From: Halarchaeum rubridurum
Lineage (GTDB): Archaea; Halobacteriota; Halobacteria; Halobacteriales; Halobacteriaceae
Length of the DNA stretch: 64,000 nucleotides
Direction of reading: 5' to 3'
Assembly (NCBI RefSeq): GCF_014647115.1
Contig: NZ_BMOO01000003.1
Location: forward strand, 124,001 to 188,000
Shown here: piece after piece, positions 52,846-61,168 of the stretch
Position numbering within the stretch: position 1 is the stretch's first letter
Layout of the letters: each line of letters starts with the position of its first letter
The notes under the pieces: model-generated
What the model was told of the DNA's origin: nothing
The model's database searches: none
Seen by the model: the letters and a program-made list of their open reading frames with translations, nothing else
Made by a program: the position numbers and the translations under genes

Positions 52846-52891
52846 GGTCGAAACCGACTTCTCCCGCCTCCTCGTTCGTCCGGCATGCACA
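52846..52891 (+). promoter_or_regulatory. Trk promoter block, copy 1
   Basis: Begins ggtcgaaaccgacttctccc (20 bases) and continues, 34 bases from its start, to ccggcatgcaca. The same two elements, nearly identical, precede trkA (54515-54562). The cgaaa is BRE-like and the spacing would start a transcript near the atgcac at 52885. Confidence 0.65.
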
Positions 52892-53004
52892 GTCGGAGTC
52901 CGCCGACGTCCGCGTGCTTCGCCCGCGGCCGCGTCGTCGCAAACCGTGGCCCGAGCGACGGACGCGCTCCCTCCGAGGCCACGGCGGAGCGGGGGTGGCG
53001 ATGA
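52885..53004 (+). CDS. possible 39-residue leader peptide of trkH
   Basis: A short frame starts exactly at the atgcac of the promoter block, as expected for a leaderless mRNA. It runs MHSRSPPTSACFARGRVV and on, and ends in a TGA that overlaps the trkH ATG as ATGA, so it could couple translation. It is Arg/Ser-rich, unlike local proteins, and may be only a ribosome-loading leader. The trkA copy has an analogous 11-codon frame at 54556-54591, starting MHTRR and overlapping the trkA start. Confidence 0.35.
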   Translation: MHSRSPPTSACFARGRVVANRGPSDGRAPSEATAERGWR

Positions 53005-54503
53005 GCGGCGGATTGCGCGTCGACTGGCGGGTGAGTTGCAGTCTCGTCGGGACGGTCGTCAAGTGGCTGTGGGTGCCGTTGTGCCTCCCGCTCGTGCTCG
53101 CACTCTACGACGGGACGGCGCTGACGCCGTTCCTCGTCCCGATGGCGCTCACCGCCGTCGTCGGTTTCGGGTTGGAGCGCCTCGCCGAGACGCGCGACCT
53201 CCGCGCGCGCGAGGCGTTCTTGATGGTCTCGTTGACGTGGTTGAGCATCGCACTCGTCGGCGCGGTCCCGTTCGTCGTCGCCGGCGTCGGCACGCTCGCG
53301 CACCCCGTCTACGCGCTCTTCGAGGCAATGAGCGGCGTGACGACGACGGGCGCGACGGTCGTCACCGACTTCGGGGCGCACGCGCGGGCGATACACCTCT
53401 GGCGCGCGACGCTCCAGTGGCTCGGCGGCCTCGGCATCCTCGTCCTCGCCACCGCCGTCCTCTCGCAGCTCTCCGTCGGTGGCGCACAGCTGATGGAGAC
53501 CGAGTCGCAGGCCCAGGACGTCGACAAACTCACCCCGCGGATGTCGAACACGGCGGCGCTCCTCTGGAAGATATACGTCGCGCTCACCGCGCTCCTCGTC
53601 GTCCTCCTCTCCGGCCTCCACGTCGTCGGGCTCGCCCCGGAGATGACGCCCTACGACGCGCTCGCGCACGCGTTCACGACGATTTCGACGAGCGGGTTCT
53701 CGCCGCGCGGGACCAGCATCGCGGCGTTCTCGCCCGCCGTCCAGTGGACCCTCGTCCCCTTCATGATCGTCGGCGCGACGAGCTTCGTCCTCATCTACGC
53801 CGTCTCGCGCGGGAACGTCGGACGACTCCGGCGGAGCGACGAGTTCCGCTTCTACGTCGGCGTCCTCGCCTTCTTCGCGCTCGCCGTCTGCGCCATCCGC
53901 GCCCTCGACGCCGGACCGGGCGTCCCGTTCGAGCGGACCGCGCGCCACGCCGTCTTCCAGGTCGTCTCCATCACGACGACGACGGGGTACGCGAGCACCG
54001 ACTTCAACACCTGGTCGGCGAGCGCGAAACACCTCCTCTTCGTCTGCATGTTCATCGGCGGGATGGCGGGGAGCACGACGTGCTCGATCAAGGCCCTCCG
54101 GTGGCTCGTCGTCATCAAGTCGTTCCGCCGCGACCTCTTCGTCGCCACGACGCCGAGCGCGATTCGCCCCGTGCGGCTGAGCGGCGAGCCCATCGACGAG
54201 GAGACGGTGCGTGACATCTACGCCTACACCCTGATCAGCCTCCTCTTCTTCGGCGTCGCCACGATCTTCGTCGTCCTCGACGCCGCGCGCGTCGGCGTCG
54301 TGCTCACGGAGTTCGAGGCGATGAGCGCGGCCGCCTCGACGTTCTTCAACATCGGCCCCGCGTTCGGCGTCGCGGGACCGATGGCGAACTACGCGGGGTT
54401 CCCCACGACGACGACGTTCGTCATGACGCTCCTGATGTGGGTCGGGCGCATCGAGATACTCCCCGTACTCGTGCTCCTGACGCCGTCGTTCTGGCGTTCG
54501 TGA
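53001..54503 (+). CDS. trkH: TrkH-type potassium transporter subunit, first copy
   Basis: A 500-residue membrane protein with the four P-loop repeats of the SKT superfamily: filters SGVTTTGATVV, ISTSGFSPRG, SITTTTGYAST and FFNIGPAFG. The intramembrane gating loop, usually GSTGGGIK, reads GSTTCSIKALRW (about 356), so its glycines are replaced. It would import potassium together with a TrkA ring. About 75 bases separate it from trkA, which has its own promoter block. Confidence 0.92.
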   Translation: MSGGLRVDWRVSCSLVGTVVKWLWVPLCLPLVLALYDGTALTPFLVPMALTAVVGFGLERLAETRDLRAREAFLMVSLTWLSIALVGAVPFVVAGVGTLAHPVYALFEAMSGVTTTGATVVTDFGAHARAIHLWRATLQWLGGLGILVLATAVLSQLSVGGAQLMETESQAQDVDKLTPRMSNTAALLWKIYVALTALLVVLLSGLHVVGLAPEMTPYDALAHAFTTISTSGFSPRGTSIAAFSPAVQWTLVPFMIVGATSFVLIYAVSRGNVGRLRRSDEFRFYVGVLAFFALAVCAIRALDAGPGVPFERTARHAVFQVVSITTTTGYASTDFNTWSASAKHLLFVCMFIGGMAGSTTCSIKALRWLVVIKSFRRDLFVATTPSAIRPVRLSGEPIDEETVRDIYAYTLISLLFFGVATIFVVLDAARVGVVLTEFEAMSAAASTFFNIGPAFGVAGPMANYAGFPTTTTFVMTLLMWVGRIEILPVLVLLTPSFWRS

Positions 54504-54514
54504 CCCTACCCGTC

Positions 54515-54562
54515 GGTCGAAACCCACTTCTCCCCGGCACGTTTTGGAAGCCGGTATGCACA
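54515..54562 (+). promoter_or_regulatory. Trk promoter block, copy 2
   Basis: ggtcgaaacccacttctccc followed, 36 bases from its start, by ccggtatgcaca; 19 of the first 20 bases match copy 1. It lies 17 bases before the trkA ATG at 54579 and would drive trkA and the second trkH separately from the first trkH. Confidence 0.65.
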
Positions 54563-54578
54563 CACGGAGGGGTCGGCG

Positions 54579-55916
54579 ATGCGCGTGCTGATCGTCGGGG
54601 CCGGCGAAGTCGGTTCCAGCATCGCCGCGGACCTCAGTGACTCACACGAAGTCGTCGTCGTCGACGTGGACGCCGACTACGTCGAGCAACTGCAGTACGA
54701 CCTCGACGTGCTCCCCGTGCAGGGCGACGGCACCGAATCGGACGTCCTCGAAGAGGCCGGCGTGGCCGACGCGGACATCGTCATCGCCTCGACGGACGAC
54801 GACGAGACGAACCTCGCCGTCTGCGGGACGGCGGCGACGCTCGCCGACCCGTTCACCATCGCGCGCGTCCAGAAGACCGCCTACCTGCGGACGTGGCGGC
54901 GGACCCAGCGCGCCTTCGACGTCGACTTCATGGTCTGTACGGACCTCCTGACCGCCCAGTCCATCGTGCGGCTCATCGAGTTCCCGACCGCGACCGACGT
55001 CGACCCCTTCTCCTCGGGGCGCGTCCAGATGGCGGAGTTCGAGGTGGACCCCGAGAGCGAGATCGCCGGGCAGACCGTCCAGGCCGCCGACCGCTTCGAG
55101 TCGCTCACCTTCGCCGCGGTCGTCGAGGACGGCGAGGCCACCATCCCGACCGGCGAGACGGTACTGACGGGCGGGTCGAAGGTGCTCGTCATCGGGACGC
55201 CGGACAGCGTGGAGTCGTTCGCCGCGGCGGTCGCGCCGTCGAGCGCCGCCGCGAGCGTCGACGACATCGTCGTCGTCGGCGGCGGCCAGCAGGGCCTCCT
55301 CGTCGCCGAGCGCCTCGAAGAGCGCGGCTTCCGCCCGCGGCTCATCGAGCACGACGAAACGCGTGCGCGCGACCTCGCGGAGCAACTCCCGAAGACGACC
55401 GTGATGGCCCACGACGCGACGGACGCGGACTTCCTCGCGGCCGAGAACGTCGGCGACGCGGACGTCGTCATCGCCTGCCTCGACAGCGACGAGAAGTGTC
55501 TGCTCGTCTCCCTGCTCTCGAAGCGCCTCGGCGCGGGCCGCGCTATCGCGTCCATCGAGACCCCCGAGTACGTCTCGCTCTTCGAGACGGTCGGTATCGA
55601 CGTCGCGGTGAACCCCCGCGAGGTCACCGCGGAGGAGATCACGCGCTTCACGCGCGAGCGGCGCGCGGAGAACGTCGCCATCGTCGAACCCGGCGAGGCG
55701 GAGGTCCTCGAGGTCGAGGTCGACGACGAGAGCGTGCTCGCCGGCCGCCCGATCCGCGAGGCGGTCGCGGACCTCCCGAGCGAGGTCGTCATCGGCGCGA
55801 TCACGCGCGACGACACCGTCATCACGCCCCGCGGCGACACGGTCGTCGAGGTCGGCGACCACGTCGTCGTCTTCGTGCCGACGGGTGCGCAGGCGGCCAT
55901 CGCCGAGAAGCTATGA
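54579..55916 (+). CDS. trkA: TrkA-type regulatory subunit with two RCK domains
   Basis: A 445-residue cytoplasmic protein. Two Rossmann RCK-N domains (MRVLIVGAGEVGSSIA at 1; DDIVVVGGGQQGLLVA at about 228) are each followed by an RCK-C domain (FEVDPESEIAGQTV; LEVEVDDESVLAGRPI). The dinucleotide-binding Asp residues are present (VVVDVDADYVEQL). It forms the gating ring under a TrkH pore and responds to NAD(H) or ATP. Its stop overlaps the second trkH by ATGA, pointing to that copy as its main partner. Confidence 0.93.
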   Translation: MRVLIVGAGEVGSSIAADLSDSHEVVVVDVDADYVEQLQYDLDVLPVQGDGTESDVLEEAGVADADIVIASTDDDETNLAVCGTAATLADPFTIARVQKTAYLRTWRRTQRAFDVDFMVCTDLLTAQSIVRLIEFPTATDVDPFSSGRVQMAEFEVDPESEIAGQTVQAADRFESLTFAAVVEDGEATIPTGETVLTGGSKVLVIGTPDSVESFAAAVAPSSAAASVDDIVVVGGGQQGLLVAERLEERGFRPRLIEHDETRARDLAEQLPKTTVMAHDATDADFLAAENVGDADVVIACLDSDEKCLLVSLLSKRLGAGRAIASIETPEYVSLFETVGIDVAVNPREVTAEEITRFTRERRAENVAIVEPGEAEVLEVEVDDESVLAGRPIREAVADLPSEVVIGAITRDDTVITPRGDTVVEVGDHVVVFVPTGAQAAIAEKL

Positions 55917-57484
55917 GCGGGGTCCGCGTCGATTGGCGCGCCAGCCTCGCGCTCGTCGGGAGCGTCCTCACTTACCTCGCCGTCCCGCTCTGTTTCCCCA
56001 TCGCCGTCGCGCTCTACTACGGCGACGGCGGCCTCGTCGCGTTCCTCGTCACCATCGCGGTCACGCTCCTCCTGGGATTCGGCCTCGGTCGCCTCGACGA
56101 CGACCCCGACATCGGGGCCCGCGAGGGCTTCTTGATGGTGTCCGCGACGTGGCTCGCGGTCGCGCTCGTCGGCGCGATTCCCTATCTGATCGAGGCCCAC
56201 GGGATTCCCGGCGTCGTCGCCGCGACCCACCCCGAATCGACGCTCGGCGACCCCGCGAACGCGCTCTTCGAGTCGATGAGCGGCTTCACGACCACGGGCG
56301 CGACCGTCCTCGGGAGCATCTCCTTCGACGCCCACACGCGCGCGATGATGATGTGGCGTCAGGAGACGCAGTGGCTCGGCGGCATGGGAATCGTCGTCCT
56401 CGCCGTCGCCATCCTCCCGAAGCTCTCCGTCGGGGGCGCACAGCTCATGGAGGCCGAAGCGCCCGGGCCCGGCCTGGAGAAGTTCACGCCGAAGATAGCC
56501 GAGACGGCGCGCGCGCTCTGGGGGCTCTACGTCGGCCTGACCGCCCTCGAAATCGCGCTCCTCTACGGCCTCCACCTCCTCGGGCCGGCGCTCGGGACGC
56601 CGCTCGCCCCGAAGATGACGTTCTACAACGCCGTCGCGCACGGCCTCACGACGATGCCGACCGGCGGGTTCTCCCCGGAAGCGCGCTCCATCGAGGCGTT
56701 CAGCGCCGTCGTCCAGTGGGTCATCGTCCCGTTCATGATCGCCGCGGGCGTCAACTTCGCGCTCTTCTGGCACCTCGTGACCGGCGACCCGAACCACGTC
56801 CGCGAGGACGCCGAGTTCCGCGGCTACGTCGGTCTCCTCGCCGTCGCCACCGCGCTCGTCGCCGGCTTCCTCTACACCGACCCCGGCCTCGCGGGCATCG
56901 CGGGCGCGCTCGAACCGTCGCTGCGCCACGCCGCCTTCCAGGTCGCGTCGTTCGTCACGACCACGGGGTACGCGACCGTCGACTTCAACGCCTGGGGGAC
57001 GCCCGCGAAGTACGTCCTCCTCGCGCTGCTGTTCGTCGGTGGCTCCGCGGGGAGCACCGGCGGGGGAATCAAGATCGTCCGCTGGCTCGTCGTCCTCAAG
57101 TCCGTGCGCCGCGAGTTCTTCACGACCGTCCACCCGGACGCCGTCCGGCCCGTCAGACTCGCCGGACAGGTCATCGACGAGTCCGCCGTCCGGGGCATCC
57201 AGGCCTTCACGCTCTGCTACCTCGTCCTCTTCGCCGTCGCCAGCGTCCTCGTCGTCGCCAACGGCGCGGCCGTCGACGGCGGGATGTCGGTCTTCGAGGC
57301 CGTGAGCGCGACCGCCTCGACGCTCGGGAACGTCGGGCCGGGCTTCGGCGCGTTCGGCCCGATGAACAGCTATCTCCCCTTCCCCGACTCGACGAAGGTC
57401 CTGATGGTCGGGCTGATGTGGGTCGGGCGTCTGGAGGTGTTCCCGGTGCTCGTCCTGCTGACGCGCTCGTACTGGTCGTCGTGA
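55913..57484 (+). CDS. trkH: TrkH-type potassium transporter subunit, second copy
   Basis: A 523-residue homologue of the first TrkH, with filters SGFTTTGATVL, MPTGGFSPEA, FVTTTGYATV and LGNVGPGFG. The gating loop GGSAGSTGGGIKIVRW is canonical, unlike the first copy. It is translationally coupled to trkA, so together they are a complete potassium uptake system, central to the salt-in strategy of haloarchaea. Confidence 0.93.
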   Translation: MSGVRVDWRASLALVGSVLTYLAVPLCFPIAVALYYGDGGLVAFLVTIAVTLLLGFGLGRLDDDPDIGAREGFLMVSATWLAVALVGAIPYLIEAHGIPGVVAATHPESTLGDPANALFESMSGFTTTGATVLGSISFDAHTRAMMMWRQETQWLGGMGIVVLAVAILPKLSVGGAQLMEAEAPGPGLEKFTPKIAETARALWGLYVGLTALEIALLYGLHLLGPALGTPLAPKMTFYNAVAHGLTTMPTGGFSPEARSIEAFSAVVQWVIVPFMIAAGVNFALFWHLVTGDPNHVREDAEFRGYVGLLAVATALVAGFLYTDPGLAGIAGALEPSLRHAAFQVASFVTTTGYATVDFNAWGTPAKYVLLALLFVGGSAGSTGGGIKIVRWLVVLKSVRREFFTTVHPDAVRPVRLAGQVIDESAVRGIQAFTLCYLVLFAVASVLVVANGAAVDGGMSVFEAVSATASTLGNVGPGFGAFGPMNSYLPFPDSTKVLMVGLMWVGRLEVFPVLVLLTRSYWSS

Positions 57485-57548
57485 GGGCGATTCGCGCGGG
57501 ACGAACGTGTCAGTAGCCTTTTGATGCGGACACCCGACGCAACGAGTG

Positions 57549-59930
57549 ATGAGTGACGACGCCAGCGGTGGGAACGTCGAGGCCGAACTCTCCCGCGACA
57601 TGGGACTGTTCGGCATCACGTTCATCGGTATCGGCGCGATGATCGGCGCGGGCGTGTTCGCCCTCACGGGATTCGCCGCCGGCCTCGCCGGCCCGGCGCT
57701 CCTGCTCGCGTTCCTGTTGAACGGCGTCATCGCCTCGCTCACGGCGATGTCGTACGCGGAGCTCGGGTCCTCCTTCCCCCGCAGCGGCGGGGCGTACAAC
57801 TGGGTGACCGAAGCCCTCCCGAGACCGTGGGGCTTCTTCACCGGCTGGACGAACTGGTTCGCGCAGGCCGTCGCGTGTGCGCTCTACGCCGTCACGTTCG
57901 GTTCGTTCTTCACCGAGTTCCTCGTCGTGCTGGGCATCCTCCACCACGACTTCGTCCTCTTCGGCGTGGTGACGAAACCGATCCTCGACAAACTCCTCGC
58001 GGCGGTCGTCGTCGCGTTCTTCGCGTACATCAACTACCGGGGTGCCGAGGAGACCGGGAAGATCGGGATCGTCGTCACGACTATCAAGGTCATCATCCTC
58101 GGGGTCTTCGTCGTCTTCGGCGCGATGGCGACCTTCGAGGACCCGACGTGGCCGACGAAGTTCTTCGCCGGCCAGGGCTTCTTCGCCAACGGCATCACGG
58201 GCGTCCTCGCCGCGATGGGCTTCACGTACGTCGCCTTCGAGGGGTACGACATCATCGTCCAGTCCGGCGAGGAGGTCATCGACCCCGGGGTCAACATCCC
58301 GAAGGCGATCTTCTACTCCATCGTCGTCGTCATCCCGATATACATCCTCGTGGCGTTCGCCGCCATCGGCGGCATCACGATCACGCAGGACCTCCTGAAC
58401 TTCGCCGGGGTCTCCGGTGCGCCCGCGGACTGGGCGACGTGGAACCTCCTCGGTGAACTCGGCGAACTCGGCATCATCCAGGCCGCGGGTCAGTTCGTCC
58501 CCTACGGCCTGCCGCTCCTGCTCATCGCGGGGCTGACCGCGACGATGAGCGCGCTGAACGCGACGCTCTACGCCTCCTCGCGCATCGCGTTCTCGATGAG
58601 CCGGGACAAGCTCTTCCCGGACAAGATGTCCGAAATCCACTCGGAGACGCGCGCGCCCTACCTCGCCATCATCGTCTCCGCGGGCATCATCGCGCTGATG
58701 GCGCTCACGCTCCCCATCGAGTCCGTCGCCGCGTCCTCCTCCGTCATGTTCCTCCTGCTGTTCTCGATGGTGAACGTCGCGGTCATCGCCATGCGGAAGA
58801 ACCGCCCGGACCTCGAACGGCCCTTCGAGGTGCCGTTCATGCCCGCGGTCCCGATTCTCGGTATCGTCTTCCAGCTCCTCCTCGCGCCGTTCCTCCTCAC
58901 GTCGCTCGGCCTCTCGCCGGGCGTCGGCCCGCAATCCGAGGGGTTCGTCGCGCTCGTCACGATGGTCATCTGGTTCGCCATCGGTATCGCCGTCTACTAC
59001 GGCTACAGCGAGGCCCGCGAACGCGAGCGCATGGAGGAGGAAGCCCCGACGGTCGTCCACGAGCGGACGCCGACGGGCCGCGAGAACCAGATTCTCGTCC
59101 CCATCGCCAACCCCGAGCACGCAGAGCAGTTCATGCGCACCGCCGTCGACGTCGCCAAGGACCGCGACGCCGAGATTCTCGTGATGAGCGTCGTCACCGT
59201 CCCCCAGCAGACGCCGCTCGATCAGGGTCGGCAGTTCGTCGACGAGAAGCGCGCCGTGCTCGAAGAGGCGATGACGGTCGCCGAGGACGCCGACGTGCCC
59301 GTGAACGGCACCGTCCGCATCGGCCACGACGTCGCGCAGGCCATCCTCAACACGATCACACAGGAGGAGAGCGACGCCGTCCTCATGGGGTGGCGCGGGC
59401 GCTCGCGCCGGCGCGACTTCGTGCTCGGCAGCAACCTCGACACGGTCGTCACCGACGCGGACTGCGACGTCCTCGTCGAGAAGGTTGGCGAGAGCGCCGA
59501 CGGCGACGTCGACTCGATCTTCCTCCCGACCGCGGGCGGCCCGCACGCCGAGCTCGCCGCGGAGGTCGCGCGCGCCGTCGCGCGCACCGAGGCCGCGACC
59601 GTCGAGGTCGCGCACGTCATCGACCCCGGCGCGGGTGAGGACGCCCGTGCTGACGCCGAGGGACGCATCGACGACACGATGGCCGTCCTCGACGACGTCG
59701 ACGCGGAGCGCACGCTCCTCGAAGGCGCGGACGTCGCGGACACCATCGTCGAACACGCGGGCGACCACGACCTGACCGTCATCGGTGCGACCCGCGAGAG
59801 CCTGCTCCAACAGCTCACCTTCGGCGCGATTCCGGAGGAAGTCGGTCGCCGCATCTCGACGCCCGTCGTGATGACCAAGCGCAACCTCGGTATCGGGAGC
59901 CGGCTTCAGCGGTGGTTCTCGCGGACGTAA
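57549..59930 (+). CDS. APC-family amino acid permease fused to UspA domains
   Basis: A 793-residue protein. Residues 1-490 form an amino acid-polyamine-organocation transporter with about 12 membrane segments (FGITFIGIGAMIGAGVFALTG, FVAFEGYD-like FTYVAFEGYDIIVQ, SSRIAFSMSRDKLFP). Residues about 510-640 and 655-790 are two universal stress protein domains (ILVPIANPEHAEQFMRTA, VLMGWRGRSRRRDFVLGSN). Such fusions are usual in haloarchaea; UspA probably gates transport by nucleotide binding. Start at ATG 57549. Substrate unknown. Confidence 0.92.
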   Translation: MSDDASGGNVEAELSRDMGLFGITFIGIGAMIGAGVFALTGFAAGLAGPALLLAFLLNGVIASLTAMSYAELGSSFPRSGGAYNWVTEALPRPWGFFTGWTNWFAQAVACALYAVTFGSFFTEFLVVLGILHHDFVLFGVVTKPILDKLLAAVVVAFFAYINYRGAEETGKIGIVVTTIKVIILGVFVVFGAMATFEDPTWPTKFFAGQGFFANGITGVLAAMGFTYVAFEGYDIIVQSGEEVIDPGVNIPKAIFYSIVVVIPIYILVAFAAIGGITITQDLLNFAGVSGAPADWATWNLLGELGELGIIQAAGQFVPYGLPLLLIAGLTATMSALNATLYASSRIAFSMSRDKLFPDKMSEIHSETRAPYLAIIVSAGIIALMALTLPIESVAASSSVMFLLLFSMVNVAVIAMRKNRPDLERPFEVPFMPAVPILGIVFQLLLAPFLLTSLGLSPGVGPQSEGFVALVTMVIWFAIGIAVYYGYSEARERERMEEEAPTVVHERTPTGRENQILVPIANPEHAEQFMRTAVDVAKDRDAEILVMSVVTVPQQTPLDQGRQFVDEKRAVLEEAMTVAEDADVPVNGTVRIGHDVAQAILNTITQEESDAVLMGWRGRSRRRDFVLGSNLDTVVTDADCDVLVEKVGESADGDVDSIFLPTAGGPHAELAAEVARAVARTEAATVEVAHVIDPGAGEDARADAEGRIDDTMAVLDDVDAERTLLEGADVADTIVEHAGDHDLTVIGATRESLLQQLTFGAIPEEVGRRISTPVVMTKRNLGIGSRLQRWFSRT

Positions 59931-59939
59931 GGGAGCGAG

Positions 59940-59981
59940 AACCCAGCACCCGTTAGGATGCGTTGGTTCAGTCGGACGTGA
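59940..59981 (+). repeat. tandem repeat unit 1, hairpin-forming
   Basis: First of two related units of about 42 bases, starting aacccagcac and containing ggttcag and cggacgtga. Its ggttcagtc pairs perfectly with gactgaacc at 59985-59993, giving a 9-base-pair stem. It begins 10 bases after the APC stop. Confidence 0.7.
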
Positions 59982-59990
59982 GGACGACTG

Positions 59991-60031
59991 AACCCAGCAG
60001 CCGTAGGCTGCCTCGGTTCAGCCGAACGTAA
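59991..60031 (+). repeat. tandem repeat unit 2
   Basis: Starts aacccagcag and carries ggttcagccgaacgtaa; it matches unit 1 at most positions with one missing base. It contains its own small hairpin (agccgtaggct). Both units lie in the convergent gap between the APC gene and the iron lipoprotein gene and may act as a bidirectional terminator, or be part of a dispersed repeat family. Confidence 0.7.
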
Positions 60032-60097
60032 AACAGAGGACCTAGCGGGACCCCCGGTCCCGCGTCGTGTCGTCGTTTTTCGAAGCGCGGTATTCGC

Positions 60098-61168
60098 TCA
60101 CTCGCCGAGCGTCGCGTGCCCGGTGTCGAGGAACGCGGTCTCGTAGCCCTCGTGGCGCGAGACCTGTGGCGGGACGTCGAGGCTGACGGTGGCGCGCGCG
60201 ACGTCGGCGTCGAGTGCGATGCCGTAGTGGTGGCCGAGGTCGTCGTCGAGGGTCTCGACGAGGTCGTAGTCGGCTCCGTCGACGCGGGCGCTGAAGCCGG
60301 CCATCGGCAGGGGATAGCGGTTGTACGGCGTGCGGGGGGAGACGGCGAGGTAGACGTCGGATTCGGTGCCGCCGAAGCGCGTCGCGTCGTCGAGGACGGT
60401 CGCGGCGACGGCCGCGTCGCCGATTCGGCCGGTCCCGAGGTGTCGGCCGGGGAGGGCGTCGGGCGCGGGGAGCGCGCTCGACGGGAGCATCCGCATCTCC
60501 ATGGGGTCGAGCGCGCCGCGTTCGCCGGCGCCCTCGATGGTGCGGTAGGCGATGGCGTCGAGTTCGGCGGCGGAGTAGGCGAGGGAGAACTCGAAGGTCG
60601 CGGACGCGGGCGCGGCGAGCGCGCCCGCATGGCGGGCGGCGGGCGCGCCGACGCGGACCGTGACGTCGTACACCCCGCCGCCGGGGAGGGCGACGTTCCC
60701 GCCGTAGTGAAAGCCCATCCGCTGGGCGAGCATCGGCCACGGGGCGTTCGACGCGACGACCCGCCCGTCGTCGGCGAACCGGAGCATCGGGCCGAGGTCG
60801 GTGAGCCGCTGGCCGGTCTCGACGTCCCAGACGACCGGCATCACGTGGAGTTCGTCGCCGGCCGTCGGCGTCGCCTCGGCGGTCTCGTCGCCGGTGACGA
60901 GCCAGAACGTCTCGGGGATCGTGTAGGTGAGCGCGCAGGCGTAGCCGTTCGAGCGCTCGACGCCGCTCGTCTGCATCCCGGTGGCGTGCGTCGGATAGTA
61001 GACGGCGGCCGGCCGCTCGACCGCGGGCGTGGACCGCTCCGTGTCCCCCGCCCCCTCGTCCGTGAGGTTCAGCGACGAACAGCCGGCGAAGCCGGCGAGC
61101 GCGCCCGCGCCCGCGGCGGCGAGGAAGCCCCGGCGGGACGTCCGTTCCTCCGCGCGTCCCTCACGCAT
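60098..61168 (-). CDS. Tat lipoprotein, P19-like iron-binding protein
   Basis: A 356-residue exported lipoprotein. Tat signal and lipobox: TSRRGFLAAAGAGALAGFAGC. The P19-type domain is suggested by DELHVMPVVWDVETGQRLTD, LRFADDGRVV and MGFHYGGNVALPGGGVYDV, with Met and His residues in positions used for metal binding. The C-terminal half repeats a similar beta fold. The ATG at 61168 lies inside the end of the DyP-like gene (8-base overlap), so the two are cotranscribed. Proposed role: capture of iron outside the membrane. Confidence 0.78.
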   Translation of the reverse strand: MREGRAEERTSRRGFLAAAGAGALAGFAGCSSLNLTDEGAGDTERSTPAVERPAAVYYPTHATGMQTSGVERSNGYACALTYTIPETFWLVTGDETAEATPTAGDELHVMPVVWDVETGQRLTDLGPMLRFADDGRVVASNAPWPMLAQRMGFHYGGNVALPGGGVYDVTVRVGAPAARHAGALAAPASATFEFSLAYSAAELDAIAYRTIEGAGERGALDPMEMRMLPSSALPAPDALPGRHLGTGRIGDAAVAATVLDDATRFGGTESDVYLAVSPRTPYNRYPLPMAGFSARVDGADYDLVETLDDDLGHHYGIALDADVARATVSLDVPPQVSRHEGYETAFLDTGHATLGE

